In this document: piece by piece, positions 17,399 to 26,882 of the stretch
How the letters are laid out: each line of letters opens with the position of its first letter
Position numbering within the stretch: position 1 is the first letter of the stretch
Source of the DNA: a virus
DNA: 45,765 nt
Virus record (IMG/VR): IMGVR_UViG_3300017767_000027
Coordinates: 1 to 45,765 of that record
Direction: 5' to 3' (one strand)
Position numbers and translations under genes: made by a program
Notes under the pieces: generated by a model
Seen by the model: only the letters and a program-made list of their open reading frames with translations
Databases searched by the model: none
Told to the model about the DNA's origin: nothing

Positions 17399-17815
17399 TT
17401 ATTTATTTTTATAATTTTTAAATTCTTCTTCAGTAAAAGATACTATTTCTTTTTCTAGTTCTTCAATGTTTTTAGTATTGCTTGGATTTTTATGAACGTT
17501 TACAAATATTGATTGTTCATGCGCATATATTAACCTTTTAGTTCCTGGCTCGGAAACAACATAGCATGGAGCTACATAATCTTCTAGTTTGTTATTTGAA
17601 TATATGCTTAATTTTCCAGTTAATAAAAACCAAACGTGTTTGTGGTTATGTATAGCACCTACTACTACAGAGCCAGCTACCATATCCATGCGTCTTATAT
17701 AAAGTTGATCAGCAAAGTCATGTATTAATGGAGCGTGAGGAGTTTCTACTATACTCTCACCATTGCCATAACTTTCTAAAACTTTATTGTTTTCTATTAA
17801 TTCTTCTATATTCAT
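17399..17815 (-). CDS. Cupin-fold protein embedded in the tail gene cluster
   Basis: A 138-residue protein with a beta-barrel signature. G-A-I-H-N-H-K-H-V-W-F-L-L-T-G-K-L-S provides the first cupin motif with its His cluster, and A-P-C-Y-V-V-S-E-P-G-T-K-R followed by F-V-N-V-H gives the second. I recall very similar proteins from marine phages, where they also sit beside tail genes. Cupins can bind metal or sugars, so an enzymatic or a virion-structural role is possible. The sequence does not settle which. It lies between the tail protein ending at 17828 and the cargo proteins. Confidence 0.8.
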   Translation of the reverse strand: MNIEELIENNKVLESYGNGESIVETPHAPLIHDFADQLYIRRMDMVAGSVVVGAIHNHKHVWFLLTGKLSIYSNNKLEDYVAPCYVVSEPGTKRLIYAHEQSIFVNVHKNPSNTKNIEELEKEIVSFTEEEFKNYKNK

Positions 17816-17827
17816 ATTTAATTAAAT

Positions 17828-19546
17828 TTAAGATGATCTTACAAATGTAGATCCTACTGACCAAAGCTCTTTAACACCTCCTATATTAGTAGACTCATCA
17901 GTTGATATAGTTACGGTAGCAAAAAATCCTTTTATGCCTGATTTTTGAGCTCCAAAAGAAACTTCATAAGGTGCAACTGGAGATGAGTTTATTAAATTAG
18001 CAGTGTATAAATTTTCTTTTAAATGAAAGCCAGCATGTTTAGGTTGGCCTGTTATACTATCTACATAGTAACCATCTTGTAAACTTTTAACTACAGCACT
18101 TGTATCAGAAGTTTCTAAAAAACTATTATCATAATAATTTTCTACTTGACCTGTTGCACCACTTTCAAACTTATCAACTTGCCATCCAGCTGATCCTTCG
18201 TAATTAACTGTTAAAAAATTCTTTTTAAGACTAGGTGATTGATTAAACAAAAACGTTATACTAGACTTAGATGGGCTTGAGCCATAAAAACTATTATGAG
18301 GTACTGTTTGATCATAGTGATCCCAAACTTGATTCTCAAAAGTTGATATAAAAGAATTGTTTAGACTATCCATAAGTATAGGCGTGTAAGTATAGAAACT
18401 AGTCCAACCTAAAGCACTCTCATCAAAAGATAAAGTTTCAGAAGCTCTTTTCATGTCTACACCACCTCCATTAACAACACTATTAGGTGTTTGTATAGAT
18501 AAAGTATAAACATCTTGATACATATCGTAAGCTCCAACAACTTTATTATTATCCCATTTAGATATAAAAAAAGGAGTTTTACCTGATATAGTTATCGCTC
18601 TATCTATAATCACTTGTCTTTTGTTATTATTACTACCACCTTGGTCACTAACAGCTCCTAAGTCTAATATAGTATAAACATTACCTTGATATGTAAAGTT
18701 CATACCTATTTCTAAACTTCTAACTGCATTGCTAATTACTTCAAATTCAAAAACATTATTTAACGGAGAGTCACGATTAGCAACTTGAATTCCGTATTTT
18801 TGAAAATCATTATTTATTACTTCAAATTGATCTCTAAAATAATCTTTCATACCATATTGTGATACTTCAGTTATACCATCCATTGATAACCTACACACAA
18901 CACCTTTATTATTGTCTACAAAATAACTTCTAAAACCTTTTTTAGCAAAAGATTCTGGAAAATTACCAATACCATATTCACCTGCAAAAGGTAAATTTTG
19001 ACCTAATACTAAAGTAGAAGCTGTTAGCTGTGGATTACCGTCAGCTGTAAAAATAGCGTCTTTATCCACTAGCGTTCTACTAACTTTTAAATCTTGAAAA
19101 ATTCTTAAATCTGTATCTGTTGCGTAAAATTTTCTTATACTACCATATCTAGGATCTACTTCTTTAGTTATATTTTCAGCAATAGAAAAAACATTAGTTG
19201 CATTAAAACCAGTTGCTGAATTAAATACTCCTGAAAATATTATACCATTATTACTAGTTTGCCCACTATTATTTTCTGTAGATAAATAAGCTCTAGGCCC
19301 TAATTCAGTTTGATTATTATTATAACCTCCTCTTATTCTAGATTCTTCAACATACCAAGATTGATCTTTGACAGTAGTATTAAGATTTGCAAGAGCTGGA
19401 AATGTAGGGTATCCAGTAGGGTTCCAAGGTAGACCTGGCCACTGTGCAATAATATCACCCCATGGTGGTCTACTAGAAGTAGGGTTTATACCTGCTTTCT
19501 TTAATAAAAAAGAGTTGAAATAAGATGTTTCTACAATAGTACTCAT
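17828..19546 (-). CDS. Tail structural protein, C-terminal-muzzle-like
   Basis: A 572-residue beta-rich, Asn/Ser/Gly-rich protein. The most recognisable segment, about residues 130-245, contains Y-G-S-I-R-K-F-Y-A-T-D-T-D-L, then V-S-R-T-L-V-D-K-D-A-I-F, F-A-G-E-Y-G-I-G, P-E-S-F-A and R-S-Y-F-V-D-N-N-K-G-V-V. I recall this block as conserved in tail (muzzle or stabilisation) proteins of crAss-like and marine podovirus phages, where it can lie in one long chain. Here it is a separate gene, 9 bases after the stop of the larger tail protein and in the same frame. The A/T-only leader before its ATG looks like every other start in the operon, so I treat it as an independent gene. Confidence 0.8.
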   Translation of the reverse strand: MSTIVETSYFNSFLLKKAGINPTSSRPPWGDIIAQWPGLPWNPTGYPTFPALANLNTTVKDQSWYVEESRIRGGYNNNQTELGPRAYLSTENNSGQTSNNGIIFSGVFNSATGFNATNVFSIAENITKEVDPRYGSIRKFYATDTDLRIFQDLKVSRTLVDKDAIFTADGNPQLTASTLVLGQNLPFAGEYGIGNFPESFAKKGFRSYFVDNNKGVVCRLSMDGITEVSQYGMKDYFRDQFEVINNDFQKYGIQVANRDSPLNNVFEFEVISNAVRSLEIGMNFTYQGNVYTILDLGAVSDQGGSNNNKRQVIIDRAITISGKTPFFISKWDNNKVVGAYDMYQDVYTLSIQTPNSVVNGGGVDMKRASETLSFDESALGWTSFYTYTPILMDSLNNSFISTFENQVWDHYDQTVPHNSFYGSSPSKSSITFLFNQSPSLKKNFLTVNYEGSAGWQVDKFESGATGQVENYYDNSFLETSDTSAVVKSLQDGYYVDSITGQPKHAGFHLKENLYTANLINSSPVAPYEVSFGAQKSGIKGFFATVTISTDESTNIGGVKELWSVGSTFVRSS

Positions 19547-19555
19547 ATTTATATA

Positions 19556-22500
19556 TTAATTACCAATAAAAGGTGAAATGTTGACAAGTAGATCTTGCTC
19601 AACGTCTAAAGACAAAGCTGTTGGTATATTCACACCACCAGTGGGAGAATAAGTAGCGTCTGTTAATCTAGTTTTTATTTGGAACTTGGTAGTGTATTGA
19701 GCTTGTCCTGCTTTTAATGAGGTTGGAGCTCCTGAAGGAGTAGCTGATGGAACACCTGGAAAAGTTACACCTTGCTGCGCTCCACCACCTGGAAAATCCC
19801 ACCAGATTTGATATTTAGGATTTCCATAAACAACACCACTCCACGCTGCAGCGCCATTTGTAGGACTAGATTGCCCACTACCGCTTCTAGAAATAGGAGC
19901 AACGCCAGTTTGACCTGCTGCATTTTTATAAGGCACGTATGGTAAGAGAGCGTCTGGTAAATAAGTAGCACTAGGTACTGAACTTGAAGTAAATATATAA
20001 GGCCACCAAGGATTAATAGCTTGCAGTCTATGGTAGACAGTTTCATAGATACTACCGCTTTCTTGAGTTTGAGTTTGTGCTGGATAACCTACCGAAGTTG
20101 GTACAGCGCTAGTGTTTCTCATCTCTAAACGAGGTACATAAGTTCCAGAACCATTATTAACTTTAAAGCCTCCAGGAGCGTCTATAAAAACATTGTTAAC
20201 TCTCCATAAGAATTTATAATGATTACCTATTGGAATAATCTCTCCAGCAAATGCCCCAGGATCAAAAACTTCCCAATACAAACCTGCCTTAGCATTAAAT
20301 GGAGTTATAGCAGGATCGTCAGCGTAAGCACCATTTCTACCAACTATAACACCAGCTGCTAAAGCATCTGAATCTAATGTGTTTGTGGGTACACCACCTG
20401 CACTAGCAGGAGCTCCAGTAGGGTTCCAAGATCTATTACTTGGTAAAACAATTTCACTATTTACTAAACCTACAACACTAGGTGTTATATTTGTCAAAGA
20501 ATTATTATTAGTAGGAGGACCATAAGATATATTACTACTTAAAACTATTCCTGCTAGATTAGTGTTTGTTACAGTAAAGTTAAACTGATAATTTTCAAAA
20601 GATCCATTTGAAGTAAAAACAAAAGTTCCATTTGGAAAAGTTGCTGTTTTAATTCTATATTTAAAACTTACAGCATCTTTTTCTACTATAAATTTATTAG
20701 TAACATCTACACCTAAAGCGGTAAAAACAGACGCTATTTGACATGTAGTATTAGCGTTAGTTAACTCTAGTCCACCAGCACTAACAGGTACAAAATCGGT
20801 ACTACACACAGTATTAGGCGCTACACTTTCAGGTAATGTAAACACAAAATCAGTAATAGACCTAGGAGAATCAACATCTCCTTTGTTTATATCTATATTT
20901 AATTGCTTTATAGTTCCAGTTGTAGGAGTTTCATAAAATATATCTAAATTAGATCTCGTAGGATTTGTTTCATATATAGCTAAACCTGGAAATAAATACC
21001 AAAGTTTTTCAGCACCACTACTAGCGGTTAAAGTCATTGCTGACGCAAACTTACCACCTGCTATACCTATAGATTTTCTTGTTGATATTTTACCAATCAA
21101 AGGACTAGCATCTTCATTTAAAGTTATAAGTGGTGATTGAGTGGCATCTCCTTCTATATTGTAAAAAGGTGATAAATTATATCCACCTTGTCCAGCTGTA
21201 GTTGAAAAAGAAAACCAAGGTCTACCTATTGTTGTGGTTAAACCTAAGTCTTTCATGCTGCCTATAGTAGTAACTATATCAGGTAAACTCAGCGGTCTAT
21301 ACTGAGTGTTTTTATTTTTTTCTTGTGTAGAGGTACTTCCTCCAAAAAATGTATTAGTTACTCTTCCAAAAATCTCTTCAGAAGAAGCAAACTGAGACTG
21401 AGTAGGCCCAACCTCTTGTAAATCTCTTGGTATTTTATTTATATTATCGCCATGAAGAACTATATAAGCTTCACTGCCACTAACTTCAGCAGCAGATTGA
21501 GGACCTAAATTTAATATTCCAGGTAAATATGCATTATAATAATCTTGTTGTTGTTGTTTAACTACAACTTTGTAAGTATACCAACCTAAGGGATTAGGAT
21601 TTAATAATTTTCTTACAGTCATTTCACATGGTATAGTAGAACTATTAGAAGTAAAACTTAATACGTCTCCTATATTGTGACCTTCACCTGGATCTATAAC
21701 GGTAAAAGAAACTATTGTACCACCGTTACCTACTGAGTTAATATTTATTTCTACTCTTTTACCAGGATCACCAGCTGAAACTGCAGCTCCAACTACAAAT
21801 CCGGCTCCTCCAGGATCACTACTAGGTCCTGTAACTTGCATTGTTTCTACAGCACCTATAGGAACGTATAAACCACCATATGTTAAATCAGAAGTTTGAG
21901 ATGGTATAGGTGTTGAGAATAAAAGCTTTATAGAATCACCAGGCCAAACGCCATTAGCTATAGTTGTATTACTATTGTAAGTAAGCAGTTCATCACCTAA
22001 CGCTCTGTATGGATGATTAACTGTTGAACCTGAAAAAGTAAGTCCACCAAAAGTAGCTAACGACTCATCTAATGAAGAAAGTACAACATCCGAAGATCGT
22101 CCATACTTGTCTTGAAATATAATTCCAACTTGATAACTTCTGTTTTGTTTTACTGTATGGTTTTGAAATTCTTTAGATAAATAAGGTAATGTGTTTAAAT
22201 CATTAAGATTACTAGTTTCAGGCATTTTAGGACCTATAGATAGTCTATAATCATTAGAATCAATAGAACCTAGTTTAGAAACATAATTACCATATAAAAT
22301 TCTATTACCAGTTATCTCTTGAGATTGAGCTCTTATAGGTGCTTTATCAGCGACCCTTGTTAAATCAGATGTTGGTAAAGTTCTTATAGCATTTCTTGAT
22401 TGATATATATATTTAAATTCACTTGAATTTAAGTTAGCTAAAGTAGAATTTTCAATAGTATCTACAACTTTAAAACTTTGATCTTCTGAGTCTTTATATA

Positions 22501-23779
22501 TTATTTCAATAGCCTCTATACCATACTTAGACATAGCTACAGACCAGTTTTGACCATCTGGAGAGTCTATATAAATATCTGCTTCATCTACTTTATTTTC
22601 CATAAAAGAAACTACTGTAGATTCATAAGCGTCTATTTCATCTTTGTATTCTCCACCGCTTCCATATTTACCACTTATAAAATAACCATCTTGAAGTGGT
22701 ATGAATATTGAAGGCGATAAAGGAGATATTAAAGAATATTCGTTGTCTCTAAATTTAAATCTATAACCAAACTTAATAAATTTATCTTTTAAAAATTGAG
22801 AATCACCAGGCCAATTAGCATTATAATCAGGGTTTAAGCCTACATCTATTGGGCAAGAAGTACCAGCACTTGGAGTACCTGAATTACCTTGAGGTATAGT
22901 AAAACTAGATGTAGAACTAGGCCAAGTAACTTTTATTTTATTAAAAGCACCACCACCAACTACCTGTGAAATTGTAGTATCAGGAGGTGTTAATGTTATA
23001 GGAGGTGTAGCAAAGTTTTGTATTTTAACTCCAACGCCTACCCAGTTACTCGGTACGTTAATATCAAGAGTTATTTCAGTATTGTTTTTACTAACTGTCA
23101 AATCACCGCTAGCAGTATCACATAATCCTTCTAGGTAAAAAGGTAAAAATTCATTACTAACATTTCTCATTGTAGACTCTACAACATTATTATTAATGTT
23201 ATAAAACCTCATAGTTTTCCAAGGATTTATTTTTAATATACTTACTGTTTCTTCACAGCTATAATAATTAGGGTTCTCAACAGCTGTTTTTATATTTAAT
23301 TTTCTAGGTTGATTTCTATTATCTGTAAAATATAAAAAACCTTGTAAAACGTTAATACCATCTATTCTGTGAGTTTTAGAAAAATTTAAAAAACTTCCAT
23401 TTGCTAATATACTATCAGTTCCACTATTTAAATCTCGCATTGCTATATAGCATGTAGATTTAGCAGCAGCAGCGTGCATTCCTAATCTAGTTGGAGTAGT
23501 ATCTGTGTAGTTAGTTGCAAAAACAAATATTCTTTGGGTCTCGTCATCAGTGTGAAGACCTATTGCTTCTATATTTAATTGATCTAAATCTCCATTAGAT
23601 ATATTAAAATTAGTTAATAAAGAGTTGCCTCTTACATTTTCTAAAGCGCCAACATCAGCTCCTTCAGATTTATTTATATTTACGTTTTGCGCATCTCTAT
23701 ATTCTCCGGCAGGTACTATTCTATCGTCTAAGTCTTTATTCATTTTAGACTTAGTAAAAGTATTTTTTAATTCAGCCAT
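19556..23779 (-). CDS. Muzzle-like / tail stabilisation protein, 1,407 residues
   Basis: The N-terminus carries the signature D-D-R-I-V-P-A-G-E-Y-R-D-A-Q-N-V followed by G-A-D-V-G-A-L-E-N-V-R-G-N, which I know from the large tail-nozzle (muzzle) proteins of crAss-like and marine short-tailed phages. The body is beta-rich with many Thr, Ser, Asn and Gly residues. It includes S-R-N-A-I-R-T-L-P-T, Y-Q-V-G-I-I-F-Q-D-K-Y-G-R-S-S-D and a G-E-G-H-N-I-G-D copy of the G-x-G-Y module near residue 700. The last 300 residues look like variable, possibly host-facing domains rich in Pro and Gly. It would form the distal tail opening through which cargo and DNA pass. The call is by motif and gene order. Confidence 0.85.
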   Translation of the reverse strand: MAELKNTFTKSKMNKDLDDRIVPAGEYRDAQNVNINKSEGADVGALENVRGNSLLTNFNISNGDLDQLNIEAIGLHTDDETQRIFVFATNYTDTTPTRLGMHAAAAKSTCYIAMRDLNSGTDSILANGSFLNFSKTHRIDGINVLQGFLYFTDNRNQPRKLNIKTAVENPNYYSCEETVSILKINPWKTMRFYNINNNVVESTMRNVSNEFLPFYLEGLCDTASGDLTVSKNNTEITLDINVPSNWVGVGVKIQNFATPPITLTPPDTTISQVVGGGAFNKIKVTWPSSTSSFTIPQGNSGTPSAGTSCPIDVGLNPDYNANWPGDSQFLKDKFIKFGYRFKFRDNEYSLISPLSPSIFIPLQDGYFISGKYGSGGEYKDEIDAYESTVVSFMENKVDEADIYIDSPDGQNWSVAMSKYGIEAIEIIYKDSEDQSFKVVDTIENSTLANLNSSEFKYIYQSRNAIRTLPTSDLTRVADKAPIRAQSQEITGNRILYGNYVSKLGSIDSNDYRLSIGPKMPETSNLNDLNTLPYLSKEFQNHTVKQNRSYQVGIIFQDKYGRSSDVVLSSLDESLATFGGLTFSGSTVNHPYRALGDELLTYNSNTTIANGVWPGDSIKLLFSTPIPSQTSDLTYGGLYVPIGAVETMQVTGPSSDPGGAGFVVGAAVSAGDPGKRVEININSVGNGGTIVSFTVIDPGEGHNIGDVLSFTSNSSTIPCEMTVRKLLNPNPLGWYTYKVVVKQQQQDYYNAYLPGILNLGPQSAAEVSGSEAYIVLHGDNINKIPRDLQEVGPTQSQFASSEEIFGRVTNTFFGGSTSTQEKNKNTQYRPLSLPDIVTTIGSMKDLGLTTTIGRPWFSFSTTAGQGGYNLSPFYNIEGDATQSPLITLNEDASPLIGKISTRKSIGIAGGKFASAMTLTASSGAEKLWYLFPGLAIYETNPTRSNLDIFYETPTTGTIKQLNIDINKGDVDSPRSITDFVFTLPESVAPNTVCSTDFVPVSAGGLELTNANTTCQIASVFTALGVDVTNKFIVEKDAVSFKYRIKTATFPNGTFVFTSNGSFENYQFNFTVTNTNLAGIVLSSNISYGPPTNNNSLTNITPSVVGLVNSEIVLPSNRSWNPTGAPASAGGVPTNTLDSDALAAGVIVGRNGAYADDPAITPFNAKAGLYWEVFDPGAFAGEIIPIGNHYKFLWRVNNVFIDAPGGFKVNNGSGTYVPRLEMRNTSAVPTSVGYPAQTQTQESGSIYETVYHRLQAINPWWPYIFTSSSVPSATYLPDALLPYVPYKNAAGQTGVAPISRSGSGQSSPTNGAAAWSGVVYGNPKYQIWWDFPGGGAQQGVTFPGVPSATPSGAPTSLKAGQAQYTTKFQIKTRLTDATYSPTGGVNIPTALSLDVEQDLLVNISPFIGN

Positions 23780-23781
23780 AT

Positions 23782-25200
23782 TTAAAATTTAATCCATTTA
23801 GATTTGCCTCGCATAACTTGAGTAAATTCTTCTAATTTTATGTTGCTTAATCTTATTTTAGCATTTCTTAGTTTAGCACTTTTTTCTCTTTTATATCTTT
23901 GAACTACGTACTCTGGAAAGTTAGATCTTACCGCTATTATATTATATAATATATACATATATAAAGCTTCTTCAGCTAATTTAGGTATTTTGGTATCTTC
24001 ATCATACGCTAAACCATCAGATATGTATTCTAATATTATAAGCTTATTAGCTAAGTTGCTACTAAAAGCAAACACACCTCTTCTTTCATCAATAGTAAAC
24101 CATCCATTAGTTTGTGTTGTTTCTGGATTTAATCCATATCTTTGGCCATAAGCCATTTTCCACCAAGCCCAATTATAAACACCAGGATTTGACTGAGCAT
24201 CTAAATTAAATTGTCCATTTAATAAATCTTGATCTTCAGCTCTCCATCTGCTGTTAGTAAGTGATTGAACAGCTTGTATATTATTACCATATATATCTTG
24301 AGTAGGAATACCTTGGTCATCTTGTAAAGGTACTTGTTGAGGGTTACTAGTTAAACGGGTTGGATATATAATATGTTTTATACCAGCATCGTCTATATAA
24401 GAAAGTTGAACGTAATTTACATAATCTTGAGGTAAGACTAAAGATAAGCTTGGTGGTATTGTTAACTCTTGAGATTTAACACTTCTTAAAGTATCGTAGC
24501 TAAACTCTTGTAATCCTCGCTTAGCATGGAATATAACATCAGATCTTTTAACTCTAGGAACTATTTTGTCAGTACCTACATAAGCAACCATAAAGTTATT
24601 TACGATGTCTATTAAGCTAGTATACTGATAGCTTTTATAATTGTCCCATAAAGAAGGATTATTAAGCTTAATTGTTATATCTGATCCAGCTGGTATAGCT
24701 GTCTGAGTAACAGTAACAGCAACTTTAGCACCACCGTTACCACTTGTTAGTGTTACTACATTTCCATTTGTATAACCAGAACCTGCTTCATATATAGTTC
24801 CATTGCCATTAGTATTATTTATTAATATACTTAATCCAGTTCCACTACCTCCAGTTGTCTGTGAAATACTACCAATTTGATAACCAGCACCTGTAACTGT
24901 TTGGTTAATTGCTGTAACTTCAGGAGTTGAAGTAAGTGTTAATTGTTGAGTTGATACTCCGTTAACAATAGTTGTAGATAAACTTCTTGTTAAAAAATAA
25001 GGTGATGTTTCTATAGTTTGTTCAACATTATCTACAAATACTTTATAATTATCTATAGATGTTTGAGTGGCTGTAGCATCCCATATTAAAGGAGTCATTG
25101 TATTAGGCCATGTTAAAACATTTGTATTATTAGCAGCTGCCGGAGTATAATTTACTTGACCATCATAATATTGTGAAGCTGTTTGTTTTATTAGTCCCAT
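23782..25200 (-). CDS. Tail tube / ring protein, crAss-like
   Basis: A 472-residue protein. The C-terminal two thirds have the pattern I associate with crassvirus ring or tail-tube proteins: F-S-Y-D-T-L-R-S-V-K-S-Q-E-L, S-L-V-L-P-Q-D-Y-V-N-Y-V-Q-L-S-Y-I-D, and a helical C-terminus with Y-M-Y-I-L-Y-N-I-I-A-V-R. Residues about 95-170 hold an inserted Gly/Thr-rich region with two copies of a G-x-G-Y beta-repeat (G-A-G-Y-Q-I-G and G-S-G-Y-T-N-G-N). It follows a smaller adaptor-type gene and precedes the muzzle gene by 2 bases, matching the expected head-to-tail assembly order. Confidence 0.85.
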   Translation of the reverse strand: MGLIKQTASQYYDGQVNYTPAAANNTNVLTWPNTMTPLIWDATATQTSIDNYKVFVDNVEQTIETSPYFLTRSLSTTIVNGVSTQQLTLTSTPEVTAINQTVTGAGYQIGSISQTTGGSGTGLSILINNTNGNGTIYEAGSGYTNGNVVTLTSGNGGAKVAVTVTQTAIPAGSDITIKLNNPSLWDNYKSYQYTSLIDIVNNFMVAYVGTDKIVPRVKRSDVIFHAKRGLQEFSYDTLRSVKSQELTIPPSLSLVLPQDYVNYVQLSYIDDAGIKHIIYPTRLTSNPQQVPLQDDQGIPTQDIYGNNIQAVQSLTNSRWRAEDQDLLNGQFNLDAQSNPGVYNWAWWKMAYGQRYGLNPETTQTNGWFTIDERRGVFAFSSNLANKLIILEYISDGLAYDEDTKIPKLAEEALYMYILYNIIAVRSNFPEYVVQRYKREKSAKLRNAKIRLSNIKLEEFTQVMRGKSKWIKF

Positions 25201-25206
25201 GTTTTA

Positions 25207-25974
25207 TTATCTTTTTGTATTTACTTCTTCTTCCGCTAACTCTCTTGTTGCGGCTTGAATAACTTGTGGATCTCTTATTATAACACCAGAGTATTTTAAT
25301 ATTTCAAGAATAACTTCAGTTTGTTGAGTTTCATCTATCTCAAAATTTACAGATCCAGTACTAGGAATAACACCAGTTCCCGTAGTAGTTGGTTCATATA
25401 CATATTGACCTGCTGTACCTATACTAAAAGCCCAAACAACATCTTTTGGTTTTCTAATATAATTAAAAGTTACATCAGTTACAGCTGGTGTTCCTGTAGA
25501 AGGAGGATAAACCGTTATCTTATTATTAGTATATATACCTATTGGAAAATTAGAAGTAGGTAAAGTCAGCGGTGATAAAGTTTGCTGTGTATATTCGCTT
25601 CTACCTACTAATTCTATTTGAGGAGCACCTTTGCCTAAATTATAGTTTATAGAGCCTAGTCTATGAACAGGATTAGCATTAGCAGGTGTACCTTCTATTG
25701 GTTGATTATATATATTTCCATTTACAGCTGAAGCTGAGTTGCTTTCTATAAATAATTGAAACTCTTCATATATGTGATCCATACGTGAAGCATAATCAAC
25801 ATCTGTTTTTGGCATGCGTAAATATTGGTTGTAGTCTTCAAAAAACTTTTCAAATATTTCTAATTGAACTTGTGTAGCAACTTTATTAAACTCATCTGGA
25901 GTTAAATAACCACGTTGCTCTTTATTCAATATGCTAAGTACTGTTGTATATACCGTATTTACGTTTATTGCCAT
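25207..25974 (-). CDS. Head-tail adaptor / ring protein, crAss-like
   Basis: This 255-residue protein starts A-I-N-V-N-T-V-Y-T-T-V-L-S-I-L-N-K-E-Q-R-G-Y-split by a helix break, then L-T-P-D-E-F-N. A similar opening is found in a small ring or adaptor protein encoded next to the tail-tube gene in crAss-like phages. A beta-rich middle (residues 90-200) is followed by a helical C-terminus (E-I-L-K-Y-S-G-V-I-I). It is the first gene after a terminator hairpin and is followed at 6 bases by the tail-tube gene. The exact ring number in the particle cannot be fixed from sequence alone. Confidence 0.8.
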   Translation of the reverse strand: MAINVNTVYTTVLSILNKEQRGYLTPDEFNKVATQVQLEIFEKFFEDYNQYLRMPKTDVDYASRMDHIYEEFQLFIESNSASAVNGNIYNQPIEGTPANANPVHRLGSINYNLGKGAPQIELVGRSEYTQQTLSPLTLPTSNFPIGIYTNNKITVYPPSTGTPAVTDVTFNYIRKPKDVVWAFSIGTAGQYVYEPTTTGTGVIPSTGSVNFEIDETQQTEVILEILKYSGVIIRDPQVIQAATRELAEEEVNTKR

Positions 25975-25983
25975 ATTAATATT

Positions 25984-26014
25984 TTTAAAAAAAGGTGGCG
26001 ATTAAACCACCTTT
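25984..26014 (-). terminator. Rho-independent terminator after the 265-residue head gene
   Basis: On the minus strand an 8-bp stem, AAAGGTGG paired with CCACCTTT, with an 8-base loop is followed by a run of T's (the A run at 25984-25990 on the plus strand). It lies between the stop at 26029 and the next start at 25974. Confidence 0.85.
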
Positions 26015-26028
26015 ATTATAATCACTTG

Positions 26029-26826
26029 TTATTTAAGTTTTTTCTGTATAGAGTTATAAACTTCAAGTCCTTCATCGGTTTTAAACCAAGCAGCCATAGC
26101 TGAATAAGGACTTTCATCAAATGGGGTAGTCATTAATTTACGACCATTCGCCGCCCATTTAAATGTTCTTTGATCACCATCTAGAGTAATAATTCCTTGT
26201 TCTCTAGCTACAATAGCAAAGTTTCTAAGTTCTACATTTTCATCTTCTGCTAATGAAATAAATAATACTGGATTTCTTTTAGCAAATAAAAGTATATCTC
26301 TCTTAAGCTCTTTAGAACTTAATTTATTTACTTCTGAACCTATTTCTGTTCTTAATATAGCTTCTGATTTATCTATATCCATTTCATAAGCTAAGTTTAA
26401 GGCTGTCATTTCGTATTCTATATATTCTAACTCATCAACAGCTTCTAAAACAGGATCAAATTCTTGAAAAATAATACCTTTGTGAGGGTGTTTATTTAAA
26501 AACTCTTGCAAATTTCTTTGTTGTTTTGGGACCGTTAACATACCTTTTTCAAAAACTACATGTTTTAAAGTGCAAGGACCTTGTTGTTCATCTACAAAAC
26601 AAGATTTTTGATTAGTAGCATATCTCATTTCTCTTTCATAACCTAGCTCTGGATCAAACCAAACCAAACTAAATCTACGAGAGTGCCTACTAGGTAACGT
26701 ATATGTTAAAGGCGTTTTATTACCCATTAAGTAATAATTTCTATCTTTATATTCCCAAAGATCTTTTTTTACTTCAGGTTTTGCTGCAGCCTTTGGCGCA
26801 GTCTTTTTCTTTTCTTTTGTTTCCAT
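26029..26826 (-). CDS. Head-associated protein of unknown function
   Basis: A 265-residue protein. It has a disordered basic N-terminus (E-K-K-K-T-A-P-K-A-A-A-K), then a beta-rich section with R-R-F-S-L-V-W-F-D-P-E-L-G-Y-E-R-E-M-R-Y, and two cysteines in N-Q-K-S-C and G-P-C. A helical section (residues 125-200) includes L-A-Y-E-M-D-I-D-K-S-E-A. No enzymatic motif is visible. It is flanked by terminators on both sides, so it is effectively a single-gene unit between the capsid and tail blocks. Its position suggests a minor head or head-completion protein. The leader before the ATG is a pure ATAAT repeat. Confidence 0.75.
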   Translation of the reverse strand: METKEKKKTAPKAAAKPEVKKDLWEYKDRNYYLMGNKTPLTYTLPSRHSRRFSLVWFDPELGYEREMRYATNQKSCFVDEQQGPCTLKHVVFEKGMLTVPKQQRNLQEFLNKHPHKGIIFQEFDPVLEAVDELEYIEYEMTALNLAYEMDIDKSEAILRTEIGSEVNKLSSKELKRDILLFAKRNPVLFISLAEDENVELRNFAIVAREQGIITLDGDQRTFKWAANGRKLMTTPFDESPYSAMAAWFKTDEGLEVYNSIQKKLK

Positions 26827-26846
26827 AATATAATATAATATAATAA
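26825..26846. repeat. Tandem ATAAT repeat at a start codon
   Basis: About four copies of the 5-base unit ATAAT abut and include the start codon of the 265-residue head gene. Read on the minus strand the leader is (ATTAT)n running into ATG. Shorter versions precede the starts at 30605 (three units) and 44182 (two units). Confidence 0.7.
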
Positions 26847-26850
26847 ATAA

Positions 26851-26876
26851 AAAGACCCCGCCGAAACGGGATCTTT
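26851..26876 (-). terminator. Rho-independent terminator after the 213-residue head gene
   Basis: A 10-pair stem (26851-26860 with 26867-26876, one G-U pair) with a 6-base loop is followed on the minus strand by TTATTTATT. It begins 6 bases beyond the stop of the gene at 26883. Confidence 0.88.
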
Positions 26877-26882
26877 ATTTTT

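Noticed and set aside
19547-19558. In-frame stop at 19556 as a second suppressed stop like that in the terminase
   Set aside because: A normal-looking A/T leader and ATG follow at once and the upstream protein ends naturally, so two genes are the simpler reading.
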